Under the pieces are notes generated by a model that had not been told where the DNA came from, ran no database searches, and saw only the letters and a list, made by a program, of their open reading frames with translations. Below are positions 46,245-56,298 of a stretch of DNA of 64,000 nt, piece by piece. The position numbers and the translations under genes are program-made. Every line of letters starts with the position of its first letter. Position 1 is the stretch's first letter. Source of the stretch: Cocos nucifera (Eukaryota; Streptophyta; Magnoliopsida; Arecales; Arecaceae); contig QRFJ01000375.1 in the NCBI GenBank assembly GCA_006176705.1, positions 1,010,596 to 1,074,595 of the forward strand, written 5' to 3'.

Positions 46245-47746
46245 TGTTGCCTAGAGATAGCAATCCAAGGGGGGGTGAATTGGGTTCTTATAAAATTTTA
46301 TCCAAATTTATTTTCCAAACAAGTATATGCTTTGATTTTAACCTAAGTAGTGTGGTGGATGTGTATAATATAAGTAGTAGTGAATTTAAGATAGTATATG
46401 CAAATCAAGAATTTAAATAATATAAATAAAAAATAAAAGTAAAATCAAGAAAGAAATAAAAGCACAACATAAATATACAAAATTTTATACTGGTCCGGTG
46501 CAACCGGCACCTACGTCCACTCCCCAAGCTTTCTTTAGGATTTTCACTATGATCCACCATTGATTAAGTGTGTTTGTTTTTCTAGGCTCATAAATAAATC
46601 TAGTTGATTTTTGCAAGAGCACCAACCAAAATCTTACACCATTAGTTTTTTAGATTTACTAACAATTCAGTAGGTTTTTTGGGCCAACCAACCAAAACCT
46701 AACAAGTCCAATTTCGAGCTTGGATGGGCCTAGTTTCCAAGTTTTTTTCTTCCAAAGAAACTTATAAAGAAACAGAAATACAATTACAAAATTTTAGCAT
46801 AAAAGTAAAAATAGAATTAAAACTCTTTAAATCCCAAAGAAGAAGCTGATGATGTGTTTGATTGAGGCTTGGCTTTTCTTTAATTTGTACTTGAAAGGAT
46901 GTGAAAGATGTTGGAGAAGATTGCTTTGAAGGCTCGCTGAATCTATGAACAATTTTCCTCTCTTTTTTCTTTTCTTTGGATTTTTAATGTTCCTCATCAA
47001 AATTAAAAGATTCTCTTTTTAAATTTCTTAATCTTACTTTTTAATTGATTCTCTACTTTTTAATATCCTTGGAGATGGTTGGAGAGAGAGTTCTAGTCAT
47101 TGGAAGCTCTGAAATAGCCATTGGAAGGGTTGCAGAAAATTTTTGTTAAAAGCTGTCGCACATTTAGAGAGGTCTCAATTTTTTTAGGATAAGTCTCAGT
47201 TTTACAGCTAGAGCTCTTGAGAATTTTTGAGATGTCTCGATCTCAGAACATAGAAATGAGATTTATGTTTCTTGAAATGGAGAGGTCTCGAGCTGTTTTC
47301 GAGATGTCTTGAGTCTGTGCCAGGGTAATGTACAGGTGTGCCAAATAGCTTGGAGAAGTCTCTAAATTTACTAGAGAAGTCTCCAAATTTTCTGAAGAAG
47401 CCTCCAAATTTTTAGGAGATGGCTTTAAAATTTCTGGCTTCATTTTTCTTCATTGTTTGACCTTCCAAACTTGAATATCTTGATCCCAATCTCTTCTAAA
47501 TATAATTACTTCTTTCAATTTTATTTTCTTTTCTTCTAATCTTACTTTCTTCATACCAAGCCATCCAAATATGTGTGAATTTATTCTTTTAAGTATTTTG
47601 GCATGGCATCTTGGGAGGATTTGTTCTTATGATAAATTCTTTATTTTGGATACTTGAAAAATCCTACACATATTCTTGAGACATATGATTAGATACATAA
47701 TATACTCAAAATTTTAGAATCATCAAAATTAATCTCAGGGCTAACA
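46245..47746 (-). repeat. 3' LTR of element D (1.5 kb)
   Basis: Bounded by TGTTGCCTAGAG and CAGGGCTAACA. There is no 5-bp duplication between its flanks (CCTGA and ATCTC), so it is not a solo LTR. Confidence 0.7.
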
Positions 47747-49227
47747 ATCTCTCTCTTTTTCATGATGATAAAATCTTGAGTATATGCACAATAAAAGCAA
47801 ATAATATATTTCTATATATTTGGCTAAAATATATCATGAAGTATAGATTAAACATATGAATGAGTACTTCATGAATATTCTCAATTATTTTTTTGGTTTA
47901 TTGCACATATTTCATATACTCATATCAAAATAATGTTTCAATTCAAATCAATGAGTATGAAGATTTCAAGCATCAAATTTGAGTTTCTTAAACATCAATC
48001 CTTCAAGCATATACTCAACATACTTCTCTCCCTTTTTGACAGCATCAAAAAGTTTATGAAAAAGATCAAAAAATAATCATCAAAATCAATAATATGAATG
48101 TATCAAAGTAAGAGATGTATCAAGTTTAGAAAATCAAATCAAATGAAATAAATCATCTTTCTTTTGAAAATTTATGCTTTGACTCAAAATAAGTTTAATA
48201 TATTAATTTTAATTTTAAAAATTATTTTGAATTTAAATATTAAATGCTTTCTTCCTTTTTTAATAAATATGATCTTTAATTAGATTTTAAATATGTATCT
48301 TTAAGCTTTAAGAGAAATAATAATTTTTAAAAAATTTGAATATGAAATCAAGTATAATATATACTTTAATATTAAATCTTTTTTTCTTAAAAAAATTTGA
48401 TCAATTAAGTTTGAAAAAGATATGTATTGAATATGTATCGAGCAAAGTAAAAAGATAATATTAAAGTAAATGATAGTTATATTTTCAAATTCATTACTTG
48501 AGCAAAAATTACTTTAATATAAATAATTCATAAAAATATTGCAATGCACATCAAAAATTTAGTATCAAATTTAAATTTTTAAATAAATTTTGAGATTAAG
48601 TTTAGAAATTTATTTATTGGAGTATTAATATGTTTTCAAATTCAATTTAACTCCAACTAATTATCCAAAAAAAATAGAGCAATCAAATCATGTATATCAA
48701 ATTGAATAAATATGTAAAAGTTCAATTTAAGAAGATCATAAAATAATTGATTGAGAATTTAAGATTAAAATTTATTTATCTTAATATAAATTAATGAAAA
48801 TTTTTAATCAAATCAAGATAAAAAAGCATTTCTCTTCTTATTTTGGAGATACCAAGAATTTATTTTTTTTAATATTTCAATAAAATTGTCTCTCCATATA
48901 TTTCATAATTATAACTCGATTATTTTATCTTTCAACTTTTCTCCTTCTTTTTCTTTCAAATCAAGCATATTTAACATGAATTTAATTAGTAAATTTAAAT
49001 TTTCTAAATTTAAAAGATATTTTTATTTTTAAAGGTCTTTTTAATTAAATGATCATTTTTTTAATATTTTCTTTCCCTTATTTTTGCAAATAAAGTCATG
49101 TTAAAAATTAAGAATTAAATAAAATTTAAAAGTATAAATTTTAATGATACCAATTTTTGAAAATCAAATCAGATAGTCATTTCTTTGAAGAATTTTTTTT
49201 GATATCAATTAAACTAAAATTTAGATT
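47747..49227. other. AT-rich non-coding interior of element D
   Basis: It starts with the polypurine tract (minus strand). A second tract of the same style, CTTCTCTCCCTTTTTGACAGC, lies at about 48,031. Beyond that it is extremely AT-rich with no reading frame of note. SIRE-type elements often carry a long untranslated stretch before the 3' LTR, which this could be. Confidence 0.5.
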
Positions 49228-50379
49228 TGTTGGTACGAAATCTGGTTACCATCGGAGAAGTGCTAGAGTCGAAGAAGACGAGATCGCCGTCAGTGATCTG
49301 CAAAATAAGTTTCATCCAGAGCTCAGGATGGTGGCTATGGTAAGACTCTCCGATGGTTAAGTTAGCTTTTTCGATCAACAAAAATAGAGTGCTCAATCAA
49401 AAAAATTGTAGAATTTCAAAAAGAAGAAGAGAGCCTAAAGAAAACGTATCTGGAGGATTTCTTTTATAGATGGGGTCTGTAACAAACTGATAGTGATAGC
49501 CATAACTATCGAATAGTGGGCTGCTCGGAGCCATATGGAGTTCATTAGGAGGATAGTATTTGTTGTCATGAGGTGCCAGTCCGTTTGAAATTTGATAGTC
49601 AAAGTTCAGAGGGATAGGCATCGATTGGTGATGACATTTGAACTATATCAATTTTAGAAGAGTTCAGACTTCTCTGAGGTAGTTTGGATGTGGGTCGGTT
49701 CATGCCGTGTATGGGATCAAACTCGTACGGAGACCTTGCTGGATGACTACGAGGAGTTTGGCCGCTGGAGGAGTTCGATCGCTGGAGGCATCCAAAAGGA
49801 GCTTGGCTGCTGAAGGAGTTCAAAAGATGTTCGACTGTTGGAGGAGTCCAAAAGGGAGTTCTGTCGCTAAGGAGTTCGAAAGGAGTTTGGCTGAAGGAGT
49901 TTGAAAGAAGTTTGACCGCTGAAGGAGTTCAGAAGGAGTTCGAGCTGGAGGAGTTCGAAAGAAGTTCGACCATTAGAGGAGTTTAGAAGGAGGACTACTG
50001 GAGGAGTCTAGAAAGAGTTTGGCTGCTGGAGGAGTTCGGAAGGAGTTCGTTGGAGAAGCCGAGTTTGACTAGAGAAAGGAGTTCCTATTGGAGGAGTCTG
50101 AAAGGAGTTCGAGCGAAAGGAGTTCGACTGCTAGAGAAGTCCAGAAGGAGTTTGACTGCTGAAGGAGTCCGGAAGGAGTTTGATCACTGAAGGCATCTGA
50201 AAGAAGTTTGGCTACTGGAGGAGTTCGGAAGGAGTTCGACTATTGAAGGAGTTCGAAAGAGTTCGGCTGCTAAGAATTCGAAGAGAAAGAATTTTCGATC
50301 AAAGCTCTTCTGTGATTACCAGTTACATTAGGCTAAGCATCAGACTGGATTTCAATGGAAGCAGGGTTTATCCCCAACA
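49228..50379 (-). repeat. LTR of element E with internal short tandem repeats
   Basis: On the minus strand it starts TGTTGGGGATAAACCCTGC and ends CAGATTTCGTACCAACA. It has a TATA box in CATCTATAAAAGAAATCC (about 49,475). The same family is found truncated at 19,471-20,364. Flanks are AGATT and CTTAC, with no duplication, so it is not a solo LTR with preserved target sites. Confidence 0.7.
49745..50285. repeat. Degenerate GGAGTTCGA tandem array in the LTR
   Basis: About 540 bp made of variants of GGAGTTCGAAAGGAGTTCG and GACTGCTGGAGGAGTC (opposite strand GAACTCC). Spacing varies, roughly 20-45 bp. The copy at 19.5-19.76 kb has the same array in the other orientation. It lies upstream of the LTR's TATA box, where a tandem enhancer could sit. 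Confidence 0.8.
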
Positions 50380-50689
50380 CTTACGAAGGGCATGGAAGCT
50401 CCTAATTTTTGAATAGAAAAATATACTAAGTTCTAAACAAGTTTGGAAGACCCTTATTCGTAAACAAGGAGGATAGGCTTATGGGATTTCAAATCGAAAT
50501 AATTGCTTCAAATCGACATCAGCATCGGGCACAACATGATACCTAGATTTCAATTCCAAGCAGAACACAAAAATAATTAGAAGGAATATGATTTCATTAA
50601 GTCAAAGCCTATTACACAAGTCTCCAAGGCCAATTGCAAAGAAGAAGAAAAGAACAAGCACAAAGTCCTATTCGGACCTCAGACTGCCG

Positions 50690-51545
50690 ACCCCAGCCAT
50701 TACAAGGGAGAGCTTCGTATCGTTCACTTTGTCTTCAAGCTCTTTCCTCGCCCTAAGCTCTTACCAAGCAACTTTCAAGCTTTTCTCACATCCTCCTCAG
50801 CCTCCCTCAATCTTTTCCACAAAATTGCATACTTGACCTCAACATCCTTCACCATATTCTCCTGGCAAGTCATCTGAATTTTGAGTTGAAGGAGCTCGTT
50901 TTTGGTCTTCTCGAATGTCTTAGTAAGATTTTCAAGGATATTCTTTAAAGAAGCAACTTCATTTGGATCTGCATTTAGGCCAGCTTGAGTCCGATCCGCT
51001 AATCGCTTTTGAAGCTGAGTTGCTTCCTCTTCAGCTGTCTGAAGTTTTCATTTGAGTTCTACAACTTAATCACACTAGCCAAGCGTGTATGTGTTCTATA
51101 ACTTTTTAGTCGCGTGTAATTGACTTTGGAGCTCAAAGAACCTCTTGGATCAATTCTAGCCATACTCCTCTCGATCGATGGACCAGGCCAAGCTCTTCTC
51201 CAATAGTCAAATCATCTCTTTGCTGCTTTAAGCTTGACCTCAAGAGAACTGATCTTCGCGGTTAGGGTCCAAGATCTTTCACTAGCGTGTTTCTTAGTCT
51301 GCTCAAGCTCTTCACTCAAATGATATTTTTTAGCAGTGTATTCTTTGAAGGACTGTTTGGTCTCCTGGCAAAGTGATTGATCTCAACCACAGCCTTTGCA
51401 TAGTTTTCTTAGATTTTTGGGGCTTGTCTTCAGTCTTCTTCAACTTCTCACTGACCTAACAAACTTTCTTCCTCAAATTTCTAATGTGGGCCTTCAAGAG
51501 AATGCCCTGAGGCAATGGTGCTACTTCAGCCGGAGACTATGCTCG
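50690..51545 (-). pseudogene. Second coiled-coil segment of element E
   Basis: Minus-strand frames give a heptad-rich protein: SEKLKKTEDKPQKSKKT, then QTAEEEATQLQKRLADRTQA, EVASLKNILENLTKTFEKTK and LKIQMTCQENMVKDVEVKYA. It ends GVGSLRSE and a stop near 50,675. Many internal stops. It is mostly alpha-helical coiled coil with no enzymatic motif. In such elements this part often forms the C-terminal half of the coded protein. Confidence 0.45.
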
Positions 51546-51595
51546 ATGTAAAAGCATATCACAACATAAAGATATGACAAAAAAGAAAATTTAAT

Positions 51596-51602
51596 TTTAT
51601 TA
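51596..51602 (-). terminator. Possible poly(A) signal after first coiled-coil frame (E)
   Basis: On the minus strand AATAAAATT follows the stop of the PPSEV frame (51,666) by about 60 bases in an A/T-rich tract. This could end a transcript here, ahead of the second coiled-coil segment. Confidence 0.3.
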
Positions 51603-51665
51603 ATTGAAAAATTTTAAGTACATGAGGTGTGAAAGAAAAAGAAAAAGATATAAGAATTAGAGGTC

Positions 51666-52754
51666 TCAAACCTCTGAAGGTGGAGCAGCAGAAGAACTCG
51701 GCATGGCCTCAACAGGTGCCGACTCCTTAGCAAGCATAGGGGTGGGTTCGATAGGTTCGGCAGTGGCAAACTTGGCATGAGGAAGATTAGCTCTAGCCAT
51801 AGGAGGCTCCGCCTCATCTTTAGAAGAGTCCTCCGCTAAGAAGTCAAGGTCCAACTCGGGAAACCTCTCAGCAACATTCCTCTCTAACAGAGGTTGAACC
51901 CTTTGACGAAAGCCTCCTAAGCAAATGCCGCTTTAATGTTCTTTAATTTCTTTGAAGATTTGAAGAATGAAATAACTTGCTCCATAGCCTCGGTGACTTG
52001 CTTCCTTTCTTTGATGATCTTGACCTTGGCCTCTTTTCTCTTCTCCTCCTCCGAGGTCAGCATGGCTTTCAATCCCGCCAATGCCTGCTCTTCCCTCTTA
52101 AGTATCTCTTGTAGATGCCCAACTTTGGCCAAAAGATGCTCCACTTCGATCTTGTATCCACGGGCCGCCTCTACTGCCTTCGCGACCTTGGTCTTTTGAA
52201 GATTCACTACCTCTATATTTGTGAAGAGGTGGTGCCCTGGCTGCAAACAATAAAATATGAGTTATTCTTGAGAGTTTGCATGTATTTAGATTAAAGAGAA
52301 AAGCAGTTACCTCTAAGAAGGTCCCATAGGCATCTCTCATTCTCTACTTATCATCCATTTGAAGCATTCTTTCAATTATGTATGAAAGGATGCACCCCTC
52401 TATAAGGGGCTGGACGACCTCCCAATCATCAAGTGAACCTTGGCCTGGGTCGGCACTATTACTACCAGAGTTGTCAGAATTCTTCCAGGCCTTCTTAGAA
52501 ATAATCCTTTTCCTCCTCTTCCCGGCCTCCTCCTTCTTTCTGGGAGGTGTGGGAGTAGTGACCTCAGTGGGTGAAGTCAAAATTGATGGAGGCACTACCT
52601 CCTCCGAAGTAGGGGCCACCTGGGCAGGGGTGGCTGAGCTTGGGCCTTCTACCCTTGCTCATTTTGTTGCCCCTCATAAAGTACCCCCCCAGCCCCTTTC
52701 TCTTTTGAGCCTGAAATTCCTTGGACAGCATCTCTAATTCTTCGAGAGTCATCT
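51666..52754 (-). pseudogene. Basic and coiled-coil part of element E protein
   Basis: After the acceptor-like GCTGTTTCAG (exon from 52,754) come MTLEELEMLSKEFQAQKRKG, then Pro/Thr-rich PTSEEVVPPS and the conserved GQGSLDDWEVVQPLIEGCIL and ERMLQMDDK (52,619-52,344). Next are a 109-codon coiled coil (52,246-51,917; KVGHLQEILKREEQALAGLK, KERKQVTEAMEQV) and ERFPELDLDFLAEDSSKDEA with an acidic/Pro tail (51,854-51,666). Order and content match the C-terminal parts seen with Transposase_28 proteins. Frameshifts separate the blocks. Confidence 0.55.
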
Positions 52755-52822
52755 CTGAAACAGCAAGTAAGCCGAGGTTAGAATAAAGATAAAAAAAATA
52801 GAAGAAGATGTAAATGTATACC

Positions 52823-53660
52823 TTCCAGGTTGAACGGTTTCAGGCCAAGGTTGTATAAGGTTTGATTATCAACTAATTCGGGCAGGAAGGGGCTTTATAG
52901 TTTCTTAATATGTTGGCAGAGCGAGGTGCTCTCTCTTCAATCTAGGAGCTCTGTGGACCGAGTCTCTTAATTAGCCCCAAGGAGGAAGTCCTAATTCTAC
53001 TGATGGACAAAATATGAAAAAAAAATTTTCCTTCTAATTATGAATAAAGAAAGGGGTATCCTTGAGCAACTCCTTCTTACCGAACTAGGAGAAAAAATAC
53101 CATCGGTCCTCAGTAGAAGGATGATGCTTGAAGGTAAAGAAAGTCCAAAACAAAGATACCGTAGGATGAACCTCAGCCAGAAGATAAAAAATAGGAATGC
53201 TACTATAAACCTAAAGAAGTTTGGAACAACCGACACAAGAGATATGTCAAAAAAGCAAAAAAGGGCGATAACAAAAGGAGGAAGGGAAAGCCTCGGTTTG
53301 GCATGAAGAGCCTCCAAGTGCAAATAGATATGATCCAGAGAAGGGGCACAAGCTTGGCCGCTCGATCCAGAAAGCTCTAGCTCATACTCAAGAAGAACTC
53401 CATACTGAGTCCGGATTAGAGAAAGATCTTTAAAGGAAAGAGAGCAAGGGATGGTCTCTAGGATAAAGACTGGATAAGCTACTCTCCTAAGCTTGGTTTC
53501 ACTCCTAGGATTGGGATTGAAGGAGGTCGGATCAGGCGGACTCCTAGAACCGCCAGACCAGGATATTTTGAAAGTCATTTGGATCAAATAGAAATAGAAA
53601 AAAGTTTCTAAAATTAGAATAAATTGGCAAATGAACTTAAACAAGCTTCTAAAGATCAAA
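52823..53660 (-). pseudogene. Transposase_28 ('putative gypsy type transposon') domain (E)
   Basis: The open frame 53,659-52,997 holds SLIRTQYGVLLEYELELSGS, SLDHIYLHLEALHAKPRLSL, PPFVIALFCFFDISLVSVVP and NFFRFIVAFLFF. These are the ordered hallmarks of this plant retroelement-associated domain, here at residues about 75-165. After a stop the frame continues with LVDNQTLYNLGLKPFNLE and a donor CTGGAAG/GTATAC (52,821), which with the acceptor at 52,755 implies a 67-nt intron, short for a plant. Function of the domain is unknown. Confidence 0.65.
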
Positions 53661-53910
53661 AGGCAAAACAGCGGTGAGAAAATACAAGAGAAGAGTTAGA
53701 GTGCTAACCTAAGACGGACAAAGAATTCGGTGATGCTACCAGAATGATGAAGGAAGAGTGAAAGAGATGCCAAAAATCAGAGAGATCATAGAGAAGATGG
53801 AACAGGATACTTGGGCTTGAGGAAGGTGAAAGGCAGAGAAGAAAATGGAGAAGAAGAAGAATCAAACCAAGATAGAAGAAAAGTGGACGAAAGCGTTTAA
53901 ATAATCAAGA

Positions 53911-55189
53911 GGACCTCGAGGCGGTTATGATCATAAATCATCTATATCGAATCCCTGTCCATGTGTGTTCACTTCATCATAGCTGCCGCAGACGTTTGAT
54001 AGGACCATTATGGTGCCATACATAGAGCTTTGCATTGGGGAGAATTTCAAAAGCTGAGGTTGTATCGGGTCTTTCAATAATAAAGAAGCTTTCGACTAGT
54101 TTAAATGCACCAAAAATTTTTCATCTCCTAAAGCCAGAAAGAACTTTGGCAGGCTCAAATTTTGGTACTCCCTTCATTTGAACTTCAAACTCGGAAGTAG
54201 GAGAACAAGTGTTAGAGATAAAATAGCTACCTCCGAAGTCCAGTGGGATGTCCGACCTTGACATAGTGCTATTTGTAGTCATGATGGCCAAGTATAAACC
54301 TCATCTAAGTTGATTCCCTAATTCAGACAAATACTTGAAGGTCGACCTTTAGATCGCCTGCATCGGTCGACCTCCTCAACAATAATTTCTCCAGTTCCCC
54401 CCCGATAATGGTAGACCTTGCCAAACTATATTGTGAACTTCAGCTAGATGAACTTAAATAGTGAAAGGGGCTGCCATCTAACCAATCTTGATTCTCGATT
54501 CAGAATAAGTAGTAGTCATCTCATAGATATGAGGTCTCCTATATCATCCGACCTTGACCTATAGCCGACCTTAGAAATTGGCTGAACTCCTCTACTTCAC
54601 TCTGTAGATAGCAAATCATATCAATTTCACACTAAATACTTTGGCTAGATGAACTTAAGTTAACAAGAGGACCTCACCATTAATATAAGTCCAATTTTCA
54701 ATCCAAAATAAGCAGTAGCCCGCGAGCAGCGAATCTCAGTATTCCTCCAACCCAGCTTCAAGTCAACCTTAGATATCTATTGAGCTTTTTCAAGAGAGCC
54801 TAGCCGCAGTCCTTATTGAAGAACCTACCGTCCCTTTCTGGCTTCCAGTCTATCAAACCAAAATACTTACACCCGCTCTCAACTGTCCTTAAAGGCGATC
54901 GAGCTCTTGAAAGCTATCAAAGATAGCTCCGTCAAGTTTTAAACTCAGAACCTGGTTATAAATCCATCATCCACTATTTAAAAGCCAACCTTCAATCTCA
55001 CTTAGCCCAATTTCAAGTTCTCTATCCTAGTATGAATATCTCATTACCAAGCTCAAAAGCCTCTAATCTCCCATCTAAACTTCAATAAATAGAATTTAAT
55101 CACCAGCAAGTCACGATAAATAATAATCCACTCTCCGTAACAAACTTCAAGCCTCCCAAGCTCCGGCTTCTCCATCCGTAGGTATAGCT
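53911..55189. other. Unassigned; degenerate repeats within
   Basis: No coding frames. Two related blocks near 54,430-54,620 and 54,640-54,800 share GCTAGATGAACTTAA, AATAAG(T/C)AGTAG and later CGACCTTGA/CAACCTTAGA elements, so they are an old tandem pair of about 190-200 bp. It may be the upstream (5' LTR or leader) part of element E, but I found no LTR edge or primer site to prove it. Confidence 0.35.
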
Positions 55190-55560
55190 TATTCGTTGGG
55201 GAAGAATTCGGATAGGATGATGATCTCAAGGATGTGTCTCAAGGTACGGCCAAGTTATTCTCAAGGCTTGCCCGGTGGAGAAGGCATGCAGGACTTCCTC
55301 TCAGCATGGGTTTTCCCCTCGAGGATGTGGGTGGCTGTGCCTTTCCCCCGAAGGATTTCATCGCTTTGGAGAGGAGAGGAAGGCGGCGACCTATTGACGG
55401 GAGAGAGATCGCTGTGGACTTTGAACAAATCGGTCCCCGGTTGAAGCCTTCCCAAGTCCTGGTCAACCCTGCGGCAGCTGCGTTGGGTTGGGACTTGGGA
55501 GGAGAAAAATGAAGATCGAAGACAGAACGCGACATAAAATAAAGCGTGGAAAGGAGGAAG
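55190..55560 (-). pseudogene. GC-rich island: possible first exon of a truncated gene
   Basis: This stretch is far GC-richer than its surroundings. On the minus strand, TGGGCCGGGCCGGGCC (about 55,630-55,612) supplies TGGGCC site-II-like promoter motifs. Then comes a pyrimidine-rich leader and ATG at 55,535, opening 98 codons rich in Ser/Pro/Arg with a start (MSRSVFDLHFSPPKSQ) that could be an organelle-targeting peptide. All three frames on this strand and one plus-strand frame (55,234-55,512) are open over much of the island, so the coding frame is not certain. No family recognised, and no continuation to the left. Confidence 0.3.
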
Positions 55561-55687
55561 ATGAAGGAATCACTTTCTTCATTTCTACGCGGAACCTTTA
55601 GGTTTGCACGGCCCGGCCCGGCCCACGAGTGGGCGATAGATGCCGGTCAAACGAAAATGTTTGCCAATGGTGTTGCTTCACGGACAT

Positions 55688-55795
55688 CATTTATAATGAT
55701 TGATTAGTACATGGATTCAAATGAAAAAAAAAAATATAAAACATTTATAATGATTGATTAGTACATGGATTCAAATGAAAAAAAAAAATATAAAA
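55688..55795. repeat. Tandem duplication, two 54-bp units
   Basis: 55,688-55,741 and 55,742-55,795 both read CATTTATAATGATTGATTAG onward to GAAAAAAAAAAATATAAAA, essentially identical. Recent. Confidence 0.95.
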
Positions 55796-55885
55796 CTCGA
55801 TAAGTTTTTTTTTTTTTTCTTGGCTCCAACCTGGATGCTCAATGTTCGTGAAGCTACACCGGCCGAGGTATGGAAAGTATTTCCC

Positions 55886-55963
55886 AACATAAAAAGCACT
55901 TTAATCCATGGATTTGCTAATCCAAACATAAAAAGCACTTCAATCCATGGATTTGCTAATCCA
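55886..55963. repeat. Tandem duplication, two 39-bp units
   Basis: 55,886-55,924 and 55,925-55,963 share AACATAAAAAGCACTT, CAATCCATGGATTTGC and TAATCCA with one base different (T/C). Confidence 0.95.
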
Positions 55964-56046
55964 AGGTGCAGCGGTTTTCAAATATATTCAAAACGTGGTC
56001 CTACAAGAGTTGACTTTGTGCAAATAATTTTTTAGTTTTCTCTTAG

Positions 56047-56298
56047 TTGGGTCAGTTTTTGAATCTCGTGTACTTTTATTACCTCCGTGGTGACGATGGT
56101 CGCTACCAGGATGAGGATAGATACCGGTCTATGTATCATGGCCAAGGTGGAAGATCACAAATTTCAAAAACCGACTGGAACATTCTAATACCTTGTCCGA
56201 GATGCGACCACCAAGATGCCAAAATATCAACTCATTGGGATTTTAAGATTGTTTTTCAGTTTGATCTTTATGGTTATCAACCGGATAATTTTCAATAA
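56047..56298 (+). pseudogene. Possible relict of a Dof zinc-finger exon
   Basis: An 83-codon frame contains SKTDWNILIPCPRCDHQDAK. In cycling-Dof-type factors the finger begins KPDKILPCPRC-x2-x-DTKF, so the spacing of the first Cys pair and the flanking residues agree. After it, the second half of the finger (Tyr-rich, then the second Cys pair) is not kept; only FDLYGYQPDNF vaguely recalls it. The frame ends there. This could be a decayed copy or coincidence of one short motif. Confidence 0.25.

Larger units (their letters stand above)
46245..49227 (-). mobile_element. SIRE-like Copia element D, 3' end (minus strand)
   Basis: An LTR (46,245-47,746) is followed on its right by a minus-strand polypurine tract (AAAAAGAGAGAGATT, 47,763-47,747). 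So the LTR is the element's 3' LTR and the interior lies rightwards. The LTR tip GTTGCCTAGAGATAGCAATCCAAGGGGGGGTGAATTGG and the CCTACGTCCACTCCCCAAGC block (46,512) are of a type common in plant SIRE-like Copia LTRs. The 1.5 kb interior shown is AT-rich and non-coding. It ends at another LTR at 49,228. Confidence 0.65.
49228..53910 (-). mobile_element. Element E: LTR plus Transposase_28 and coiled-coil frames (minus strand)
   Basis: On the minus strand a TATA-like TATTTAAACG (about 53,900) precedes a frame with the 'putative gypsy type transposon' (Transposase_28) domain. Then come a short intron-like gap, basic and coiled-coil segments, a poly(A) signal and a second coiled-coil segment. Last is an LTR-like block (50,379 to 49,228) that would be the 3' LTR. 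I see no protease, reverse transcriptase or integrase, so the element is non-autonomous. A matching 5' LTR was not found, so the right boundary is uncertain. Confidence 0.55.

Noticed and set aside
46245..47746. Solo LTR
   Set aside because: The flanks share no 5-bp duplication, and a polypurine tract adjoins one side, so the LTR still has interior sequence attached.
49745..50285. CRISPR-like array
   Set aside because: The repeats are degenerate, have no unique spacers of constant length, and lie in a plant LTR.
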